NCBI GenBank assembly: GCA_947472645.1
Contig: CANJBQ010000007.1
Span: forward strand, 1-64,000
Length of the DNA: 64,000 nucleotides
Direction: 5' to 3'
Origin: Burkholderiaceae bacterium
GTDB taxonomy: Bacteria > Pseudomonadota > Gammaproteobacteria > Burkholderiales > Burkholderiaceae
This document shows, in pieces, positions 38,297 to 48,128 of the stretch. The position numbers and the translations under genes were made by a program. The notes below the pieces were generated by a model. The model did no database searches, was not told the DNA's origin, and was given only the letters and a program-made list of their open reading frames with translations. Position 1 is the first letter of the stretch. The number at the start of each line of letters is the position of its first letter.

Positions 38297-41200
38297 CTAC
38301 TTTAAGTGCATTTGTAAAACCTTTGCTACGTGTAACGCTTTACGATGCGTACCATCTTCGATTTGATGACGACAACTTGTGCCATCTGCTACGATGATGG
38401 CATCGGGCGATTTTCTAATCCTGGGTAGCAAAGCAAGTTCAGCCATTTGCATGGAAATTTCCTGATGCTCTACTTCATAGCCAAAACTTCCTGCCATCCC
38501 ACAGCAAGATGTTTCAATGAATTTAGGGTTGGCGCCGGGGATCATTTTGAGGACATCCAAGATCGGATTAGCAACATCAAATGCTTTTTGATGGCAGTGG
38601 CCATGGACCAAAATTTCTTGATTAGCTTCTCGAAATTCAAATTTTTTCCTAAGACGATTACTACTTTTTGGAAATTCTTTATTTTGTATTTCTTTAGCAA
38701 TAAACTCCTCAAACGTAAAGCTATGTTTCGCCACTATTTCTGCTTGATGGCCAAGTCCCATCATCAAGTATTCATCACGTAAAGATAAGATGCATGAAGG
38801 CTCTAGGCCAACAATAGCAAAACCTTTTTCAGCATAAGGGGATAGTAGGTCTAAAAGTTCCTTGGCTTGGACCTTGGCTTCATCGATCAAGCCACCGCTC
38901 AGAAGGGTTCGCCCGCAACAGTAATGCCCCTGATCTTTGCGCGGAATATAGACCCAGTATCCTGCAGCTTCTAAAACTGCGGCAGCAGCGTCTATATTTT
39001 CTTGTTCAAAATAACCATTAAACGTATCCGCAAATAACACGACTAAATCTTGCCCAGCTATGGATTCTACTTGCCAATCGTCATACCCCGTTTTGTGATT
39101 AGGGGAGTCCCAGGCGGTAGTTGTTTGCCAAATCGGCAAAGATCTCTTCGCAGAAATGCCTAACAATAACTCTGTGAGTTTTGCGAGCCAAGGAACTTTA
39201 TTGCGGAGATTTAGAAGAGCGGCTAATTTGGGTCTTTGACTAATGAAGCCGGCATATTGAGGCAGGTAAGCAATCAAGCGATCTCTAAGGCTTAAACCAT
39301 GTTTCTTTTTATAGTGGCTCAAAAATTCAATTTTCATTTTGGCCATATCCACGCCTGTAGGACATTCTTTCCTGCAGCCTTTGCAGCTAACGCATAAGTC
39401 CATGGCTTCTTTTACCGTTTGGCTGGTCAGTTCATTTTCTTCCAGTTGATTGGATAAGGCTAAGCGTAAGGTATTGGCGCGTCCGCGTGTAAGATGTTGC
39501 TCATCGCGTGTCACCCGGTAACTAGGGCACATCGTACCCGCATCAAATTTTCGACAGTGACCATTGTTATTACACATTTCAACTGCTTTTGCAAAACCTT
39601 GAGCGGGATCTTTACCTGTTCCTGGAACTGTGACTTCTTCAGTCATCGGATTATTTTGGACATTCCATGCGGACCAATCGAGATTAGTCTTTAAAGACCG
39701 TACTTCATATTTTGGGTGAAAACGTAGGAGATGGTGTTCATCCATTTTTGGTGGATTCACAATTTTTCCTGGATTAAATAGATTGCTTGGATCAAAAGTA
39801 TCTTTGATCTGGGTAAATGCTTGATTAATATTGGAACCAAATTGCCATTTAATCCATTCACCACGAGAGATACCATCGCCATGTTCACCGCTAAAGGCAC
39901 CCTTGAATTTTTTGACGAGGATGGAAGCTTCTTCAGCAATAGCACGCATTTTGACAGCACCTTCGCGACGCATATCGAGTATCGGTCGCACGTGTAAAGT
40001 ACCTACGGAAGCGTGTGCATACCAAGTACCACGTGTGCCATACCGACTAAAAATTTCGGTGAGTTCCGCGGTGTATTGGGAGAGATATTCTAGCGGGACT
40101 GCGCAATCTTCAATAAAGCTTACAGGTTTGCCATCTCCCTTGAGACTCATCATGATATTAAGGCCAGCTTTACGAACTTCCCAAAGATTTTTTTGCATTT
40201 GGGGGTGAATCATTTCTACTACGCTATTAGGGAGCCCAAGATCAGCCATCAGACTGACTAAGTCTTTCAGTTGGGAGATGAGTGGTGATTGCTCTTCACC
40301 ACTAAATTCGACCAATAAAATAGCTTCAGGTGTAGGGGCATCTTTATCGATTAACGCGGTGTCAATCACCGATTTAAATTCAGGGTTGGCACGCCCCAAG
40401 TCGAGCATTGTTCGGTCAACTAACTCAACGGCACTAGGTCCTAATTTAACGATATGTTGAGCGCTATCCATTGCTTTTTGAAAACTGAGAAAATTAATCA
40501 CTCCCAAGGTTTTGTGTTTCGGTAAAGGCGCTAGTTTGAGTCGTAGTTGTTTGAAGTAAGCTAGCGAACCTTCGCTACCTACTAAAAGATGCGCTAGATT
40601 AACCTTACCATCCGATGTGTAGGGCCGTTCATTTTGGTTATGAAAAATATCGAGGTTATAGCCAGCAACACGACGAAGAACTTTGGGCCAGTGCTGATCA
40701 ATATCAGATTGGTATTGCGTAGCTAGGGCTTTGACCATTTCACCTAATTCTTTAGCTCGTCCTTGAGCCTCATCCATCAGACCAAACTTGACGAGTTCAC
40801 CACTCGCCAGCCAAGCATCGATTTCTGATACGTTGTGTACCATATTGCCATAAGCAATTGAGCGTGATCCACAGGAATTATTTCCAGCCATACCGCCGAT
40901 GGTGGCTTGACCAGAGGTAGACACATCTACTGGGTACCACAACTGATGTTTCTTGAGATGAGTATTGAGATGGTCAAGGACCATTCCCGGCTGAACAGTT
41001 GCAGTATTTTCCTCTAGATTGACATCTAGTAGTTCTCTAAAGTATTTCGAATTATCGATGACTAAAGCAGCACCCGTAGTTTGTCCACACTGACTAGTTC
41101 CGCCTCCCCGCGGCAGAATAGGCACTTCTAGTTCGCGGGCAATTTGAATTGCGGCAACTACGTCATCTACTGAGCGAGGAACGCAAACAGCATGAGGGAT

Positions 41201-41323
41201 TGTTTGATAAATGGATGCATCGGTTGCATAACGACCGCGGCTAGCGATATCGGTAAAGACTTCAGCAGAGCTCGACTTTTTTAAGCGCTCAGCTAATAGA
41301 TGAGTCACACTTGGCTTATTCAT
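38297..41323 (-). CDS. YdiJ-type FAD/Fe-S 2-hydroxyacid dehydrogenase
   Basis: This 1008-residue fusion combines an FAD-linked oxidase (PCMH domain near residues 45-220, LPRGGGTSQCGQTTG and GGMAGNNSCGSRS; C-terminal FAD-oxidase cap to about 540, GEHGDGISRGEW) with ferredoxin-like cysteine clusters (about 583-605 and CVSCKGCRKECPTG near 644) and two CCG motifs (CCGRTLLSGG near 801, CCGMAGSFGYE near 939). E. coli YdiJ is reported to oxidise D-2-hydroxyglutarate; relatives oxidise D-lactate or glycolate. It would pass electrons to the quinone pool. All cofactor motifs are intact. The gene is divergent from an aminotransferase of the glyoxylate type, hinting that the acid might be glycolate or a related hydroxyacid. 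Confidence 0.94.
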   Translation of the reverse strand: MNKPSVTHLLAERLKKSSSAEVFTDIASRGRYATDASIYQTIPHAVCVPRSVDDVVAAIQIARELEVPILPRGGGTSQCGQTTGAALVIDNSKYFRELLDVNLEENTATVQPGMVLDHLNTHLKKHQLWYPVDVSTSGQATIGGMAGNNSCGSRSIAYGNMVHNVSEIDAWLASGELVKFGLMDEAQGRAKELGEMVKALATQYQSDIDQHWPKVLRRVAGYNLDIFHNQNERPYTSDGKVNLAHLLVGSEGSLAYFKQLRLKLAPLPKHKTLGVINFLSFQKAMDSAQHIVKLGPSAVELVDRTMLDLGRANPEFKSVIDTALIDKDAPTPEAILLVEFSGEEQSPLISQLKDLVSLMADLGLPNSVVEMIHPQMQKNLWEVRKAGLNIMMSLKGDGKPVSFIEDCAVPLEYLSQYTAELTEIFSRYGTRGTWYAHASVGTLHVRPILDMRREGAVKMRAIAEEASILVKKFKGAFSGEHGDGISRGEWIKWQFGSNINQAFTQIKDTFDPSNLFNPGKIVNPPKMDEHHLLRFHPKYEVRSLKTNLDWSAWNVQNNPMTEEVTVPGTGKDPAQGFAKAVEMCNNNGHCRKFDAGTMCPSYRVTRDEQHLTRGRANTLRLALSNQLEENELTSQTVKEAMDLCVSCKGCRKECPTGVDMAKMKIEFLSHYKKKHGLSLRDRLIAYLPQYAGFISQRPKLAALLNLRNKVPWLAKLTELLLGISAKRSLPIWQTTTAWDSPNHKTGYDDWQVESIAGQDLVVLFADTFNGYFEQENIDAAAAVLEAAGYWVYIPRKDQGHYCCGRTLLSGGLIDEAKVQAKELLDLLSPYAEKGFAIVGLEPSCILSLRDEYLMMGLGHQAEIVAKHSFTFEEFIAKEIQNKEFPKSSNRLRKKFEFREANQEILVHGHCHQKAFDVANPILDVLKMIPGANPKFIETSCCGMAGSFGYEVEHQEISMQMAELALLPRIRKSPDAIIVADGTSCRHQIEDGTHRKALHVAKVLQMHLK

Positions 41324-41450
41324 GGACGTTTATTTTTGCAATTGACATCCAAGGATAAACCAATTTACTGTGCGTCTGTTAATTACCGAAAGGCTTGTAT
41401 GAATCGAGTTAGAATTAGAGTTCTGATATTGATAATAAAGACTAGGTGCC

Positions 41451-42635
41451 ATGTTCAAACTCGACAACCACCCTTCAGGAAGACACTTTTTACACATCCC
41501 AGGACCAAGTCCTGTTCCTTCCCGAATTTTACGAGCGATTAGTTATCAAACGATTGACCATCGTGGTCCAGAGTTTGGCGTATTTGGCTTAAATCTATTA
41601 ACGCAAATCAAAAGCTTATTTAAAACCCAAAATCCTGTGATTATTTATCCTAGTTCTGGAACCGGTGCTTGGGAAGCTGCATTAGTCAATACGCTAAACA
41701 CTGGTGATTTAGTCTTGATGTATGAGTCGGGTCATTTTGCTTCATTGTGGAATCGTTTAGCACTGCGAATGGGGTTACGTACGGAGATCATCGGTCAACC
41801 AGGAATTGAAGGTTGGCGATACGGTGTAGATGCCAAGAAAATTGAAGAGCGCTTAAGGGCAGATACACAGCATGAGATCAAGGCTGTCTGTGTTGTTCAT
41901 AACGAGACTTCTACAGGTGTTACATCAGATATGTTGGCGGTCAGAAATGCGATTGATGCAGCGAAGCATCCTGCACTACTAATGGTGGATACGATTTCTG
42001 GATTATGTTCAGCAGACTATCAAAATGATACTTGGGGTGTGGATGTAACGATTAGTGGATCTCAAAAAGGGCTGATGATGCCTCCCGGTCTTGGTTTTAA
42101 TGTGATTTCTAAAAAAGCGATTGAGGCGAGTCATCAATCCAAGATGCCTAAAGCTTACTGGGCATGGGATGAAATTTTAGAAGCCAATAAGACTGGGTAT
42201 TTTCCGACGACACCCGCCACCAATTTATTGTATGGTTTAAGTGAAGCCATCGATATGATTATGGGTGAAGGCTTAGATCAAGTTTTTCTGAGACATCAAA
42301 AATTAGGCGCAGCCTGCCGGGCCGCGGTTGAGGCTTGGGGGCTTGACGTTTTATGTAAGGATCCAGCTGTCTATTCACCGGTAGTCACTAGCGTACTTTT
42401 GCCAGAAGGCGTTGATGCTAACGCTCTGCGCAAACTCATTCTTGAGCGTTATAACTTGTCGCTAGGTACAGGATTAGGAAGATTACAGGGTCGTGTATTT
42501 AGGATTGGTCATCTTGGCGACTGTAATGAACTCTCGCTCATCGCCGCCATTTCTGGATGCGAAATGGGCTTACAAGCTTTTGGAATAGATCTTAAAGGAA
42601 GTGGAGTTATTGCGGCTCAACAATTGTTGCAATAG
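41451..42635 (+). CDS. Serine/alanine-glyoxylate-type aminotransferase (class V)
   Basis: This 394-residue PLP enzyme belongs to the class V group that includes serine-glyoxylate and alanine-glyoxylate aminotransferases. The N terminus LHIPGPSPVPSRILRAI is the family mark. D180 (LMVDTISG) and the Schiff-base lysine K206 (ISGSQKGLMMPPGLG) are present. The likely reaction is glyoxylate plus an amino donor to glycine. Length is normal. It is divergent from the YdiJ-like dehydrogenase gene and converges with a Bug receptor, three bases apart. Donor specificity (serine, alanine or a purine-derived amino acid) is not decided. Confidence 0.92.
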   Translation: MFKLDNHPSGRHFLHIPGPSPVPSRILRAISYQTIDHRGPEFGVFGLNLLTQIKSLFKTQNPVIIYPSSGTGAWEAALVNTLNTGDLVLMYESGHFASLWNRLALRMGLRTEIIGQPGIEGWRYGVDAKKIEERLRADTQHEIKAVCVVHNETSTGVTSDMLAVRNAIDAAKHPALLMVDTISGLCSADYQNDTWGVDVTISGSQKGLMMPPGLGFNVISKKAIEASHQSKMPKAYWAWDEILEANKTGYFPTTPATNLLYGLSEAIDMIMGEGLDQVFLRHQKLGAACRAAVEAWGLDVLCKDPAVYSPVVTSVLLPEGVDANALRKLILERYNLSLGTGLGRLQGRVFRIGHLGDCNELSLIAAISGCEMGLQAFGIDLKGSGVIAAQQLLQ

Positions 42636-42638
42636 GTT

Positions 42639-43598
42639 TTAATCTAATTGCGCTCCAGATTCTTTAACAATCTTTTTCCATTTGGTAATTTCGTCTTTTA
42701 ATTTGGCATTTAATTGACTGGTGGGAACTGGAGTTAAGTCGAGACCCTGCGCCGCTAACTTTTCTCGAACGTCGGCTTGAGATAATACTTTTTCCATTGC
42801 GCTTTGCAAAGTTCTGGCGATATCTGGAGAAACTCCCGTTGGTGCAAATAACCCAACCCAAACCTCACCTACGCAGTCAGGGTAGGTTTCAGCAATAGCA
42901 GGAATTTCCGGTGCCAGTAACGAGCGTTTTGGCGAGCTCATAGCAATCGCATTTAATTTTCCAGAACGAATGTAGGTGAGTGCTGATGGTAGGCTAGCAA
43001 ATGCTAGAGGAACTTGAGCGCCTAGTACATCATTAATTGCAGGAGACACTCCTTTATAAGGGATGTGTTGCAATTCCACATTCGCACTAGTATTAATCAT
43101 GGCGCCTAGAAGATGGCTGATAGTGCCATTTCCAGCAGATGCGTAAGATAGTTCTCCAGGACGTTTTTTAGCGGTTGCCACGACATCTGCCATTGTTTTA
43201 AGTGGCGAGTTTGGCGGTGTCACTAGGACATAAGGCGTAGATCCAATGTACGATAAAAACACAAAATCATTAATAGGGTCAAATCCTGGGTTTTTGTAAA
43301 GAGCTGGATTAATGGCTTGGGCGCTGTTAATGGTTAATAAAAGTGTATACCCATCTTTGGGACCTTTACCAACACTTTGGGTACCGATATTCCCCCCAGC
43401 TCCAGGGCGGTTTTCGATGACGATCGATGTTTTCAGGGCTTCACCAAGAGCTGGAGCAATCAACCTAGCTACGATATCGTTGGTTCCAGCAGCGGCTTGT
43501 GGCACGACAAGAATAATGGGGCGGTTGGGATAAGTCTGAGCAAAGCAACTATTGATTAACGCCAACCAAATTAATATTATTTTGAACGTCAATTTCAT
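42639..43598 (-). CDS. Bug/TctC-family periplasmic receptor
   Basis: This 319-residue receptor has a signal peptide ending around CFA, then TYPNRPIILVVPQAAAGTNDIVARLIAP. It also has IENRPGAGGNIGTQSVG, PKDGYTLLLTINSAQ, LQHIPYKGVSPAI and LAAQGLDLTPVP. These define the Bug fold with its carboxylate-binding loops. It is the second of two tandem receptors; the other starts its stop 22 bases upstream. The VVPQAAAG loop differs from the usual FAPGG and PYAPGG, so the ligand may differ. No permease is in the window. Confidence 0.94.
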   Translation of the reverse strand: MKLTFKIILIWLALINSCFAQTYPNRPIILVVPQAAAGTNDIVARLIAPALGEALKTSIVIENRPGAGGNIGTQSVGKGPKDGYTLLLTINSAQAINPALYKNPGFDPINDFVFLSYIGSTPYVLVTPPNSPLKTMADVVATAKKRPGELSYASAGNGTISHLLGAMINTSANVELQHIPYKGVSPAINDVLGAQVPLAFASLPSALTYIRSGKLNAIAMSSPKRSLLAPEIPAIAETYPDCVGEVWVGLFAPTGVSPDIARTLQSAMEKVLSQADVREKLAAQGLDLTPVPTSQLNAKLKDEITKWKKIVKESGAQLD

Positions 43599-43620
43599 GA
43601 GTCTTCTCTTTCAGTAATGA

Positions 43621-44598
43621 TTATTCTGGCTTAATATTTTTTGATTGAATGATACTTGCCATTTTGGCGACCTCAGCGTTTAAAAATTTACTCGTTTCTT
43701 CGGGGGAGCTACCAAAAGGCTCAAGACCTAATTGATCAAAGCGTGCTTTCATATCGGCTGAGCTAATAGCGCGTTTTGTCTCTAAGGCGACTTTATCAAT
43801 AATGTCTTTTGGAGTGCCTGCACTAGTCAGAAACATTGACCATGTTGCGGCATCTAAATCGGGTCCACCAGCTTCTAGAAGGGTAGGGACTTCAGCGGCA
43901 CTCGAGATACGTCGGTGAGACATGATTGCTAATGCTTTGATTTTTCCACTACGCACTTGGGGCATGACGGTCGGTGGAGTATCGATAAATACTTGAATGT
44001 TGTTACCCATTAAGTCTTGAAGAGCCAGAGCAGAGCCTTTATAAGGCACATGTACCATGTCAATCTCTGTTTTCATTTTAAATTGTTCGGTTGCCATATG
44101 TGCAGCAGCGCCGATGCCTGAGGATCCATAGGATAGTTTTCCCGGATTAGCTTTTGCATAGGCAATAAACTCTTTGAGATCTTTGACCGGAAGAGAATTG
44201 CTAATTGTGATCATTAAAGGCGTTACTCCGACTAGAGAGACTGGCGTTAGACTTTTCAGAGGATCAAAAGATAGGGTGCCTGCGTAAAGTGTCGGGTTGA
44301 CAGAATGGGCAGCTAATACGGTTAAAAAGGTATAGCCATCTGGGGCAGATTTTGCCACAAACTCCGAACCAATTAAAGCATTTGCACCAGGCTTGTTTTC
44401 TATAACGATGGTCCAACCTGTATTTTCAATGAGTTTTTGAATCACGATACGGGTCGAGGTATCACTTAGCCCCCCAGGGGCGTAGGGCACAATCCAGCGG
44501 ATAGGCTTATTTGGCCAAGATGCTGCTAAAGATAACTGTGGGAGATATAAACCCAATAATCCAGTTGTGGCTCCAAGAGCAAATAGACGTCTATTCAT
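43621..44598 (-). CDS. Bug/TctC-family periplasmic receptor
   Basis: This 325-residue receptor has an N terminus MNRRLFALGATTGLLGLYLP, in which the twin arginine followed by LF suggests possible Tat export, unlike the other Bug proteins here. Family landmarks are WPNKPIRWIVPYAPGGLSD, IENKPGANALIGSEFV, APDGYTFLTVLAAHS, GKLSYGSSGIGAAAH and MVHVPYKGSALALQ. It precedes another Bug gene on the same strand and is divergent from the molybdenum hydroxylase genes, so its ligand could be related to the hydroxylase substrate. That is an inference from position. Confidence 0.94.
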   Translation of the reverse strand: MNRRLFALGATTGLLGLYLPQLSLAASWPNKPIRWIVPYAPGGLSDTSTRIVIQKLIENTGWTIVIENKPGANALIGSEFVAKSAPDGYTFLTVLAAHSVNPTLYAGTLSFDPLKSLTPVSLVGVTPLMITISNSLPVKDLKEFIAYAKANPGKLSYGSSGIGAAAHMATEQFKMKTEIDMVHVPYKGSALALQDLMGNNIQVFIDTPPTVMPQVRSGKIKALAIMSHRRISSAAEVPTLLEAGGPDLDAATWSMFLTSAGTPKDIIDKVALETKRAISSADMKARFDQLGLEPFGSSPEETSKFLNAEVAKMASIIQSKNIKPE

Positions 44599-44741
44599 AA
44601 AAGACCCTTATTTATTGTTTATTGAATTTAATGATAGTCGTTATTAAAAATTTATTCAGAGCCATAGTATTTACCCCAATAGATATCTCATGCAATCAAT
44701 TTAGTATCAATTCAGAATAATGCATATTTGAGGAGATTGAG

Positions 44742-45218
44742 ATGACATCCATTAACGTTAATGGCAAAACCTATGAAGTCAATGCCGAGTCTGATACTCC
44801 ATTGCTTTGGGTGATTCGTGAGCAATTAGGATTGACTGGGACAAAATTTGGATGTGGAATTGCACAGTGTGGAGCCTGCTCTATTCATATTAATGGAGAG
44901 GTCATGCGGAGTTGTGTATATAAATTGTCGATGTTGAAAAGCACTGACAAAATAACAACGATCGAAGGTTTATCAGAAAACTTATCTCATCCAGTTCAAC
45001 AGGCTTGGGCGAAGGTGGATGTTCCACAATGTGGCTATTGTCAGTCTGGACAAATCATGGCGGCTAGCGCATTGCTAAAACGTAAAGCAAATCCTACCGA
45101 TCAAGAGATTGATGACTCCATGACAAATATTTGCCGGTGTGGAACTTACCAAAGGATTCGAGAAGCGATTCATATGGCGGTAGACTTCGCTAAAACCCCT
45201 AATAAAAATAAAGGGTAA
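44742..45218 (+). CDS. 2Fe-2S subunit of molybdenum hydroxylase (IorA-like)
   Basis: This 158-residue protein is the small iron-sulfur subunit of the xanthine oxidase family. Plant-type 2Fe-2S ligands are C38, C43, C46 and C58 (CGIAQCGAC). The second cluster uses C97, C100, C131 and C133 (CGYCQSGQ and CRCGTYQRI). It is close to isoquinoline 1-oxidoreductase alpha. GAGGAG ahead of the ATG is a strong ribosome site. It is followed after five bases by the large subunit. There is no signal peptide of its own; export would depend on the Tat signal of the partner. Confidence 0.95.
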   Translation: MTSINVNGKTYEVNAESDTPLLWVIREQLGLTGTKFGCGIAQCGACSIHINGEVMRSCVYKLSMLKSTDKITTIEGLSENLSHPVQQAWAKVDVPQCGYCQSGQIMAASALLKRKANPTDQEIDDSMTNICRCGTYQRIREAIHMAVDFAKTPNKNKG

Positions 45219-45223
45219 TAACG

Positions 45224-47431
45224 ATGAATACTTCTAACTTGAAACTATCTTCCATGCTGAACATGAACCGCCGTCAATTTTTGGTTACCACAGCAACTAC
45301 AGGGGCAGGTTTGGTTCTTGGCTTTCAGATGCCCAATCGCGCTTTTGGTGCCTCTGGACAAGACACGTCAGAGATTAATGCTTGGGTCGTGATTCAACCT
45401 GATGATTCGGTCATTATTCGGACTGCTCGTGTTGAGATGGGGCAGGGGACTTTAACCGGACTTGCTCAATTGGTGGCAGAAGAGCTTGATTGTGATTGGA
45501 GTAAGGTCACTGCTGAGCGGGTAAGTTCGCATGAGAATTTAGCGCGTCAAAATGTTTGGGGTCAAATGCTCACAGTTGGTAGTTTTGGTATTCGATTCTC
45601 GCAAGATTTGGTAAGAAGAGGAGGTGCCTCGGCAAAGGCAATGCTATTGCAAGCTGCCGCACAAGAATGGAAAGTTCCCGTAGCGGAGTTAACGACTAAA
45701 AATGGCATCATTACTCATGCGCCTTCCAATCGAACAATCAGCTACGGTAAAGTGGCTGACGCTGCAGCGAAGTTAACGCCACCCGATTCCAAGACATTAG
45801 TATTAAAAGCACCTAAAGATTGGAACATTATTGGTAAGCCCCTCCATCGTATTGATACTTTGGATAAATTAGATGGTAGTAAAAAATATAGTGTTGATGT
45901 CCAATTGCCTGGGATGCTCAATGCCATTTATATTGGAAGTCCTGTTTTTGGAGCGAAGTTAAAAACACTGGATGATCGTGAAGCGATGAAGATGCCGGGT
46001 GTTAAAAGAGTTCTGAAAGTTGCTGATGATGGCTATGCAGTTGTTGCAGATACTTGGTGGCATGCCAAGGCCGCTTCTGAAACAGTGAAGGTCACTTGGG
46101 ATGATGCTGAATTACGTCTTAAATCGAGTAGCACGATTGACGCCTATTTAAAGACGGGTCTTACTGCAACATCGGGTTTGTTTACTTTCAGAAATGAAGG
46201 AGATGTTTCTAATACGATTGGAAAAGGGCGAAAAAAGGTAGAAGCTACTTATTCGACGCCTTTTTTGGCGCATGCCACGATGGAGCCACTCAACTGCACG
46301 GCTTTAGTCACAGCAGATCGAGCTGAAGTTTGGGCAGGTACACAAGACCCCGAGGGTGGTTTACTCGCGATGTCCAAAACCTTGGGCATACCCATCGGTA
46401 AGTGTGTCTTCAATCGCTATGATCCAGGGGGTGGTTTTGGCCGACGAGCACGTGTTTCAGACTATGTCGTGAATGCCGTCAACATCGCCAAGCAAATGCC
46501 AGGTATACCGATTAAGATGATCTGGACGCGTGAAGAAGATATGACGCATGGTCAGTATCGTCCGATTTCCATGTGTAAATTATCGGCTAGTCTTGATGAA
46601 AATAATCGGATGACCGCAATGCAGATTCGCTTATCAGGTCAATCGATTTATGCTTGGCGGAATCAAAACCAAGATTTAACGGGGTTTAAAGATAACTCTC
46701 AAGTGCAAGGATGGTCTGGCGATCCTAATAGTGATCAACAACTTTGCTACGGTGTACCTAACTTATTAATTGAATACGCTATGCGTAATACCCATGTCCC
46801 CGTTGGGACCTGGCGTGGCGTTAATGTCCCGCAAAACTCGTTTTATGTTGAGGCATTTATGGACGAGGTAGCTCAGGCAGCAAAGGTAGATCCGCTTGAA
46901 TTTAGGCGGCAATATACTAAGTTACCAAAGCAGTTAACAGTATTGAATTTAGCTGCCGAAAAAGCTGGGTGGGGAACTCCTTTAAAGAAAGGTGTTTATC
47001 GAGGTATTGCTCAGTTTATGAGTTATGACACCTATAGTGCAGCGGTCGTTGAGTTATCTGTTAAACCGGATGGTAGTGTCAAAGTCCACCGAGTCGTCCT
47101 TGCTCTGGATTGCGGTTATGCGGTTAATCCAAGTCAGATTGAGGCTCAGGTTCAAGGATCAATTGTGTATGGATTAAGTGCTGCTTTGTGGGGTGAATGT
47201 ACTGTAGAGAGTGGGCGAATTAAACAAACTAATTTCCATGACTATCGTGTCTTACGGTTAGCAGAAATGCCCAAGGTAGAAACCCATATTTTGAGCAGTG
47301 GTGGTAAGTGGGGTGGTATTGGTGAGCCCATTATTGCGACGATAACGCCTGCTGTGATTAATGCATTGGCACTGGCAACAGGTAAAAAAATCCGCGACTT
47401 ACCCGTAAAGAATCAATTGATAAAGACCTAA
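45224..47431 (+). CDS. Molybdopterin subunit of molybdenum hydroxylase (IorB-like)
   Basis: This 735-residue molybdenum cofactor subunit resembles isoquinoline 1-oxidoreductase beta. The N terminus carries a twin-arginine signal (MNRRQFLVTTATTGAGLVLG), so the enzyme is probably periplasmic together with the small subunit. Cofactor and active-site regions are VEMGQGTLTGLAQ, DPGGGFGRRARVS, PVGTWRGVNVPQN and the C-terminal GGIGEPIIATITP with the catalytic glutamate. It hydroxylates an aromatic N-heterocycle or an aldehyde; the true substrate is unknown. No cytochrome subunit or FAD subunit lies beside it, so electrons probably go to a soluble acceptor. Two Bug receptors are divergent neighbours. 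Confidence 0.95.
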   Translation: MNTSNLKLSSMLNMNRRQFLVTTATTGAGLVLGFQMPNRAFGASGQDTSEINAWVVIQPDDSVIIRTARVEMGQGTLTGLAQLVAEELDCDWSKVTAERVSSHENLARQNVWGQMLTVGSFGIRFSQDLVRRGGASAKAMLLQAAAQEWKVPVAELTTKNGIITHAPSNRTISYGKVADAAAKLTPPDSKTLVLKAPKDWNIIGKPLHRIDTLDKLDGSKKYSVDVQLPGMLNAIYIGSPVFGAKLKTLDDREAMKMPGVKRVLKVADDGYAVVADTWWHAKAASETVKVTWDDAELRLKSSSTIDAYLKTGLTATSGLFTFRNEGDVSNTIGKGRKKVEATYSTPFLAHATMEPLNCTALVTADRAEVWAGTQDPEGGLLAMSKTLGIPIGKCVFNRYDPGGGFGRRARVSDYVVNAVNIAKQMPGIPIKMIWTREEDMTHGQYRPISMCKLSASLDENNRMTAMQIRLSGQSIYAWRNQNQDLTGFKDNSQVQGWSGDPNSDQQLCYGVPNLLIEYAMRNTHVPVGTWRGVNVPQNSFYVEAFMDEVAQAAKVDPLEFRRQYTKLPKQLTVLNLAAEKAGWGTPLKKGVYRGIAQFMSYDTYSAAVVELSVKPDGSVKVHRVVLALDCGYAVNPSQIEAQVQGSIVYGLSAALWGECTVESGRIKQTNFHDYRVLRLAEMPKVETHILSSGGKWGGIGEPIIATITPAVINALALATGKKIRDLPVKNQLIKT

Positions 47432-47448
47432 CTCCTTAAAGGCATTTA

Positions 47449-48069
47449 TTAATCTGGAAAGCGTGGTAATTTGGTGTTATCTTTTGCTCTGTATTGAGCG
47501 GTATTCATCGCCATGGCTAAGAAAGAGTAGTAGCCATTAATGCCAATGATGTCTAGTACACCTTTTTCGCCAAAGCGTTTAACGGCTCGTTCATAGGTCT
47601 TGTCAGAGATACGTTTATTACGATGTAATTCAATCGATACGTCATAACAAATATCTTCATCACTCGACATGCCAAGGGGTCTTCGACCATCAGAGATGGC
47701 ATCAATGATCTCTTTTTTGATACCTTGTTTGAGAGCAATCGGCGCATGAATCGACCACTCATAATCTTGTGACCACTCTCTAGCAGTAATCAGAATAACA
47801 AATTCGCTCAGGGTAGTTCCGATGGCTGGTTTGAAGCGTAAATAATCGCCCATTGAGCGTGCGATATTCATGAGTTCCGGACTATACATCAATGGCTCAA
47901 ATGGCCCAAAAACAGGTTTTTTACGAGCCTCTAAAAATTCTGCAGCAGCTTTTTTTTGAGCTTCATCATACTTTTCTGGTGGTATGGGAGGCATTCTATC
48001 TTGCGCCATGACAGACCCAAAAATACTCAATAGAAGAATAAGGCTGAAGGTTGTAATGGTATTTTTCAA
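47449..48069 (-). CDS. Secreted carboxymuconolactone-decarboxylase-like protein
   Basis: This 206-residue protein has a signal peptide ending SVMAQ, then an all-alpha CMD/AhpD-like domain with LREFVILITAREWSQDYEWSIHAPIALKQG-type spacing (here LSEFVILITAREW). The family catalytic CxxC is absent; there are no cysteines at that place (EWSIHAPI), so peroxidase chemistry of the AhpD type is unlikely. Tandem histidine-lysine regions follow. It converges with the hydroxylase gene, 17 bases apart. CMD-fold proteins without CxxC are often decarboxylases or of unknown role; secretion is unusual for the family. Confidence 0.85.
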   Translation of the reverse strand: MKNTITTFSLILLLSIFGSVMAQDRMPPIPPEKYDEAQKKAAAEFLEARKKPVFGPFEPLMYSPELMNIARSMGDYLRFKPAIGTTLSEFVILITAREWSQDYEWSIHAPIALKQGIKKEIIDAISDGRRPLGMSSDEDICYDVSIELHRNKRISDKTYERAVKRFGEKGVLDIIGINGYYSFLAMAMNTAQYRAKDNTKLPRFPD

Positions 48070-48128
48070 ATTCGACTCCCCTGTTAGGCATCATTTTCTG
48101 AAGGCTCTCCTTCAGTATACTTTTCGTG

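Noticed and set aside
39831..40208. 125-codon forward frame inside the YdiJ-like gene
   Set aside because: It is a shadow of a clearly coding gene on the other strand, with no independent signal.
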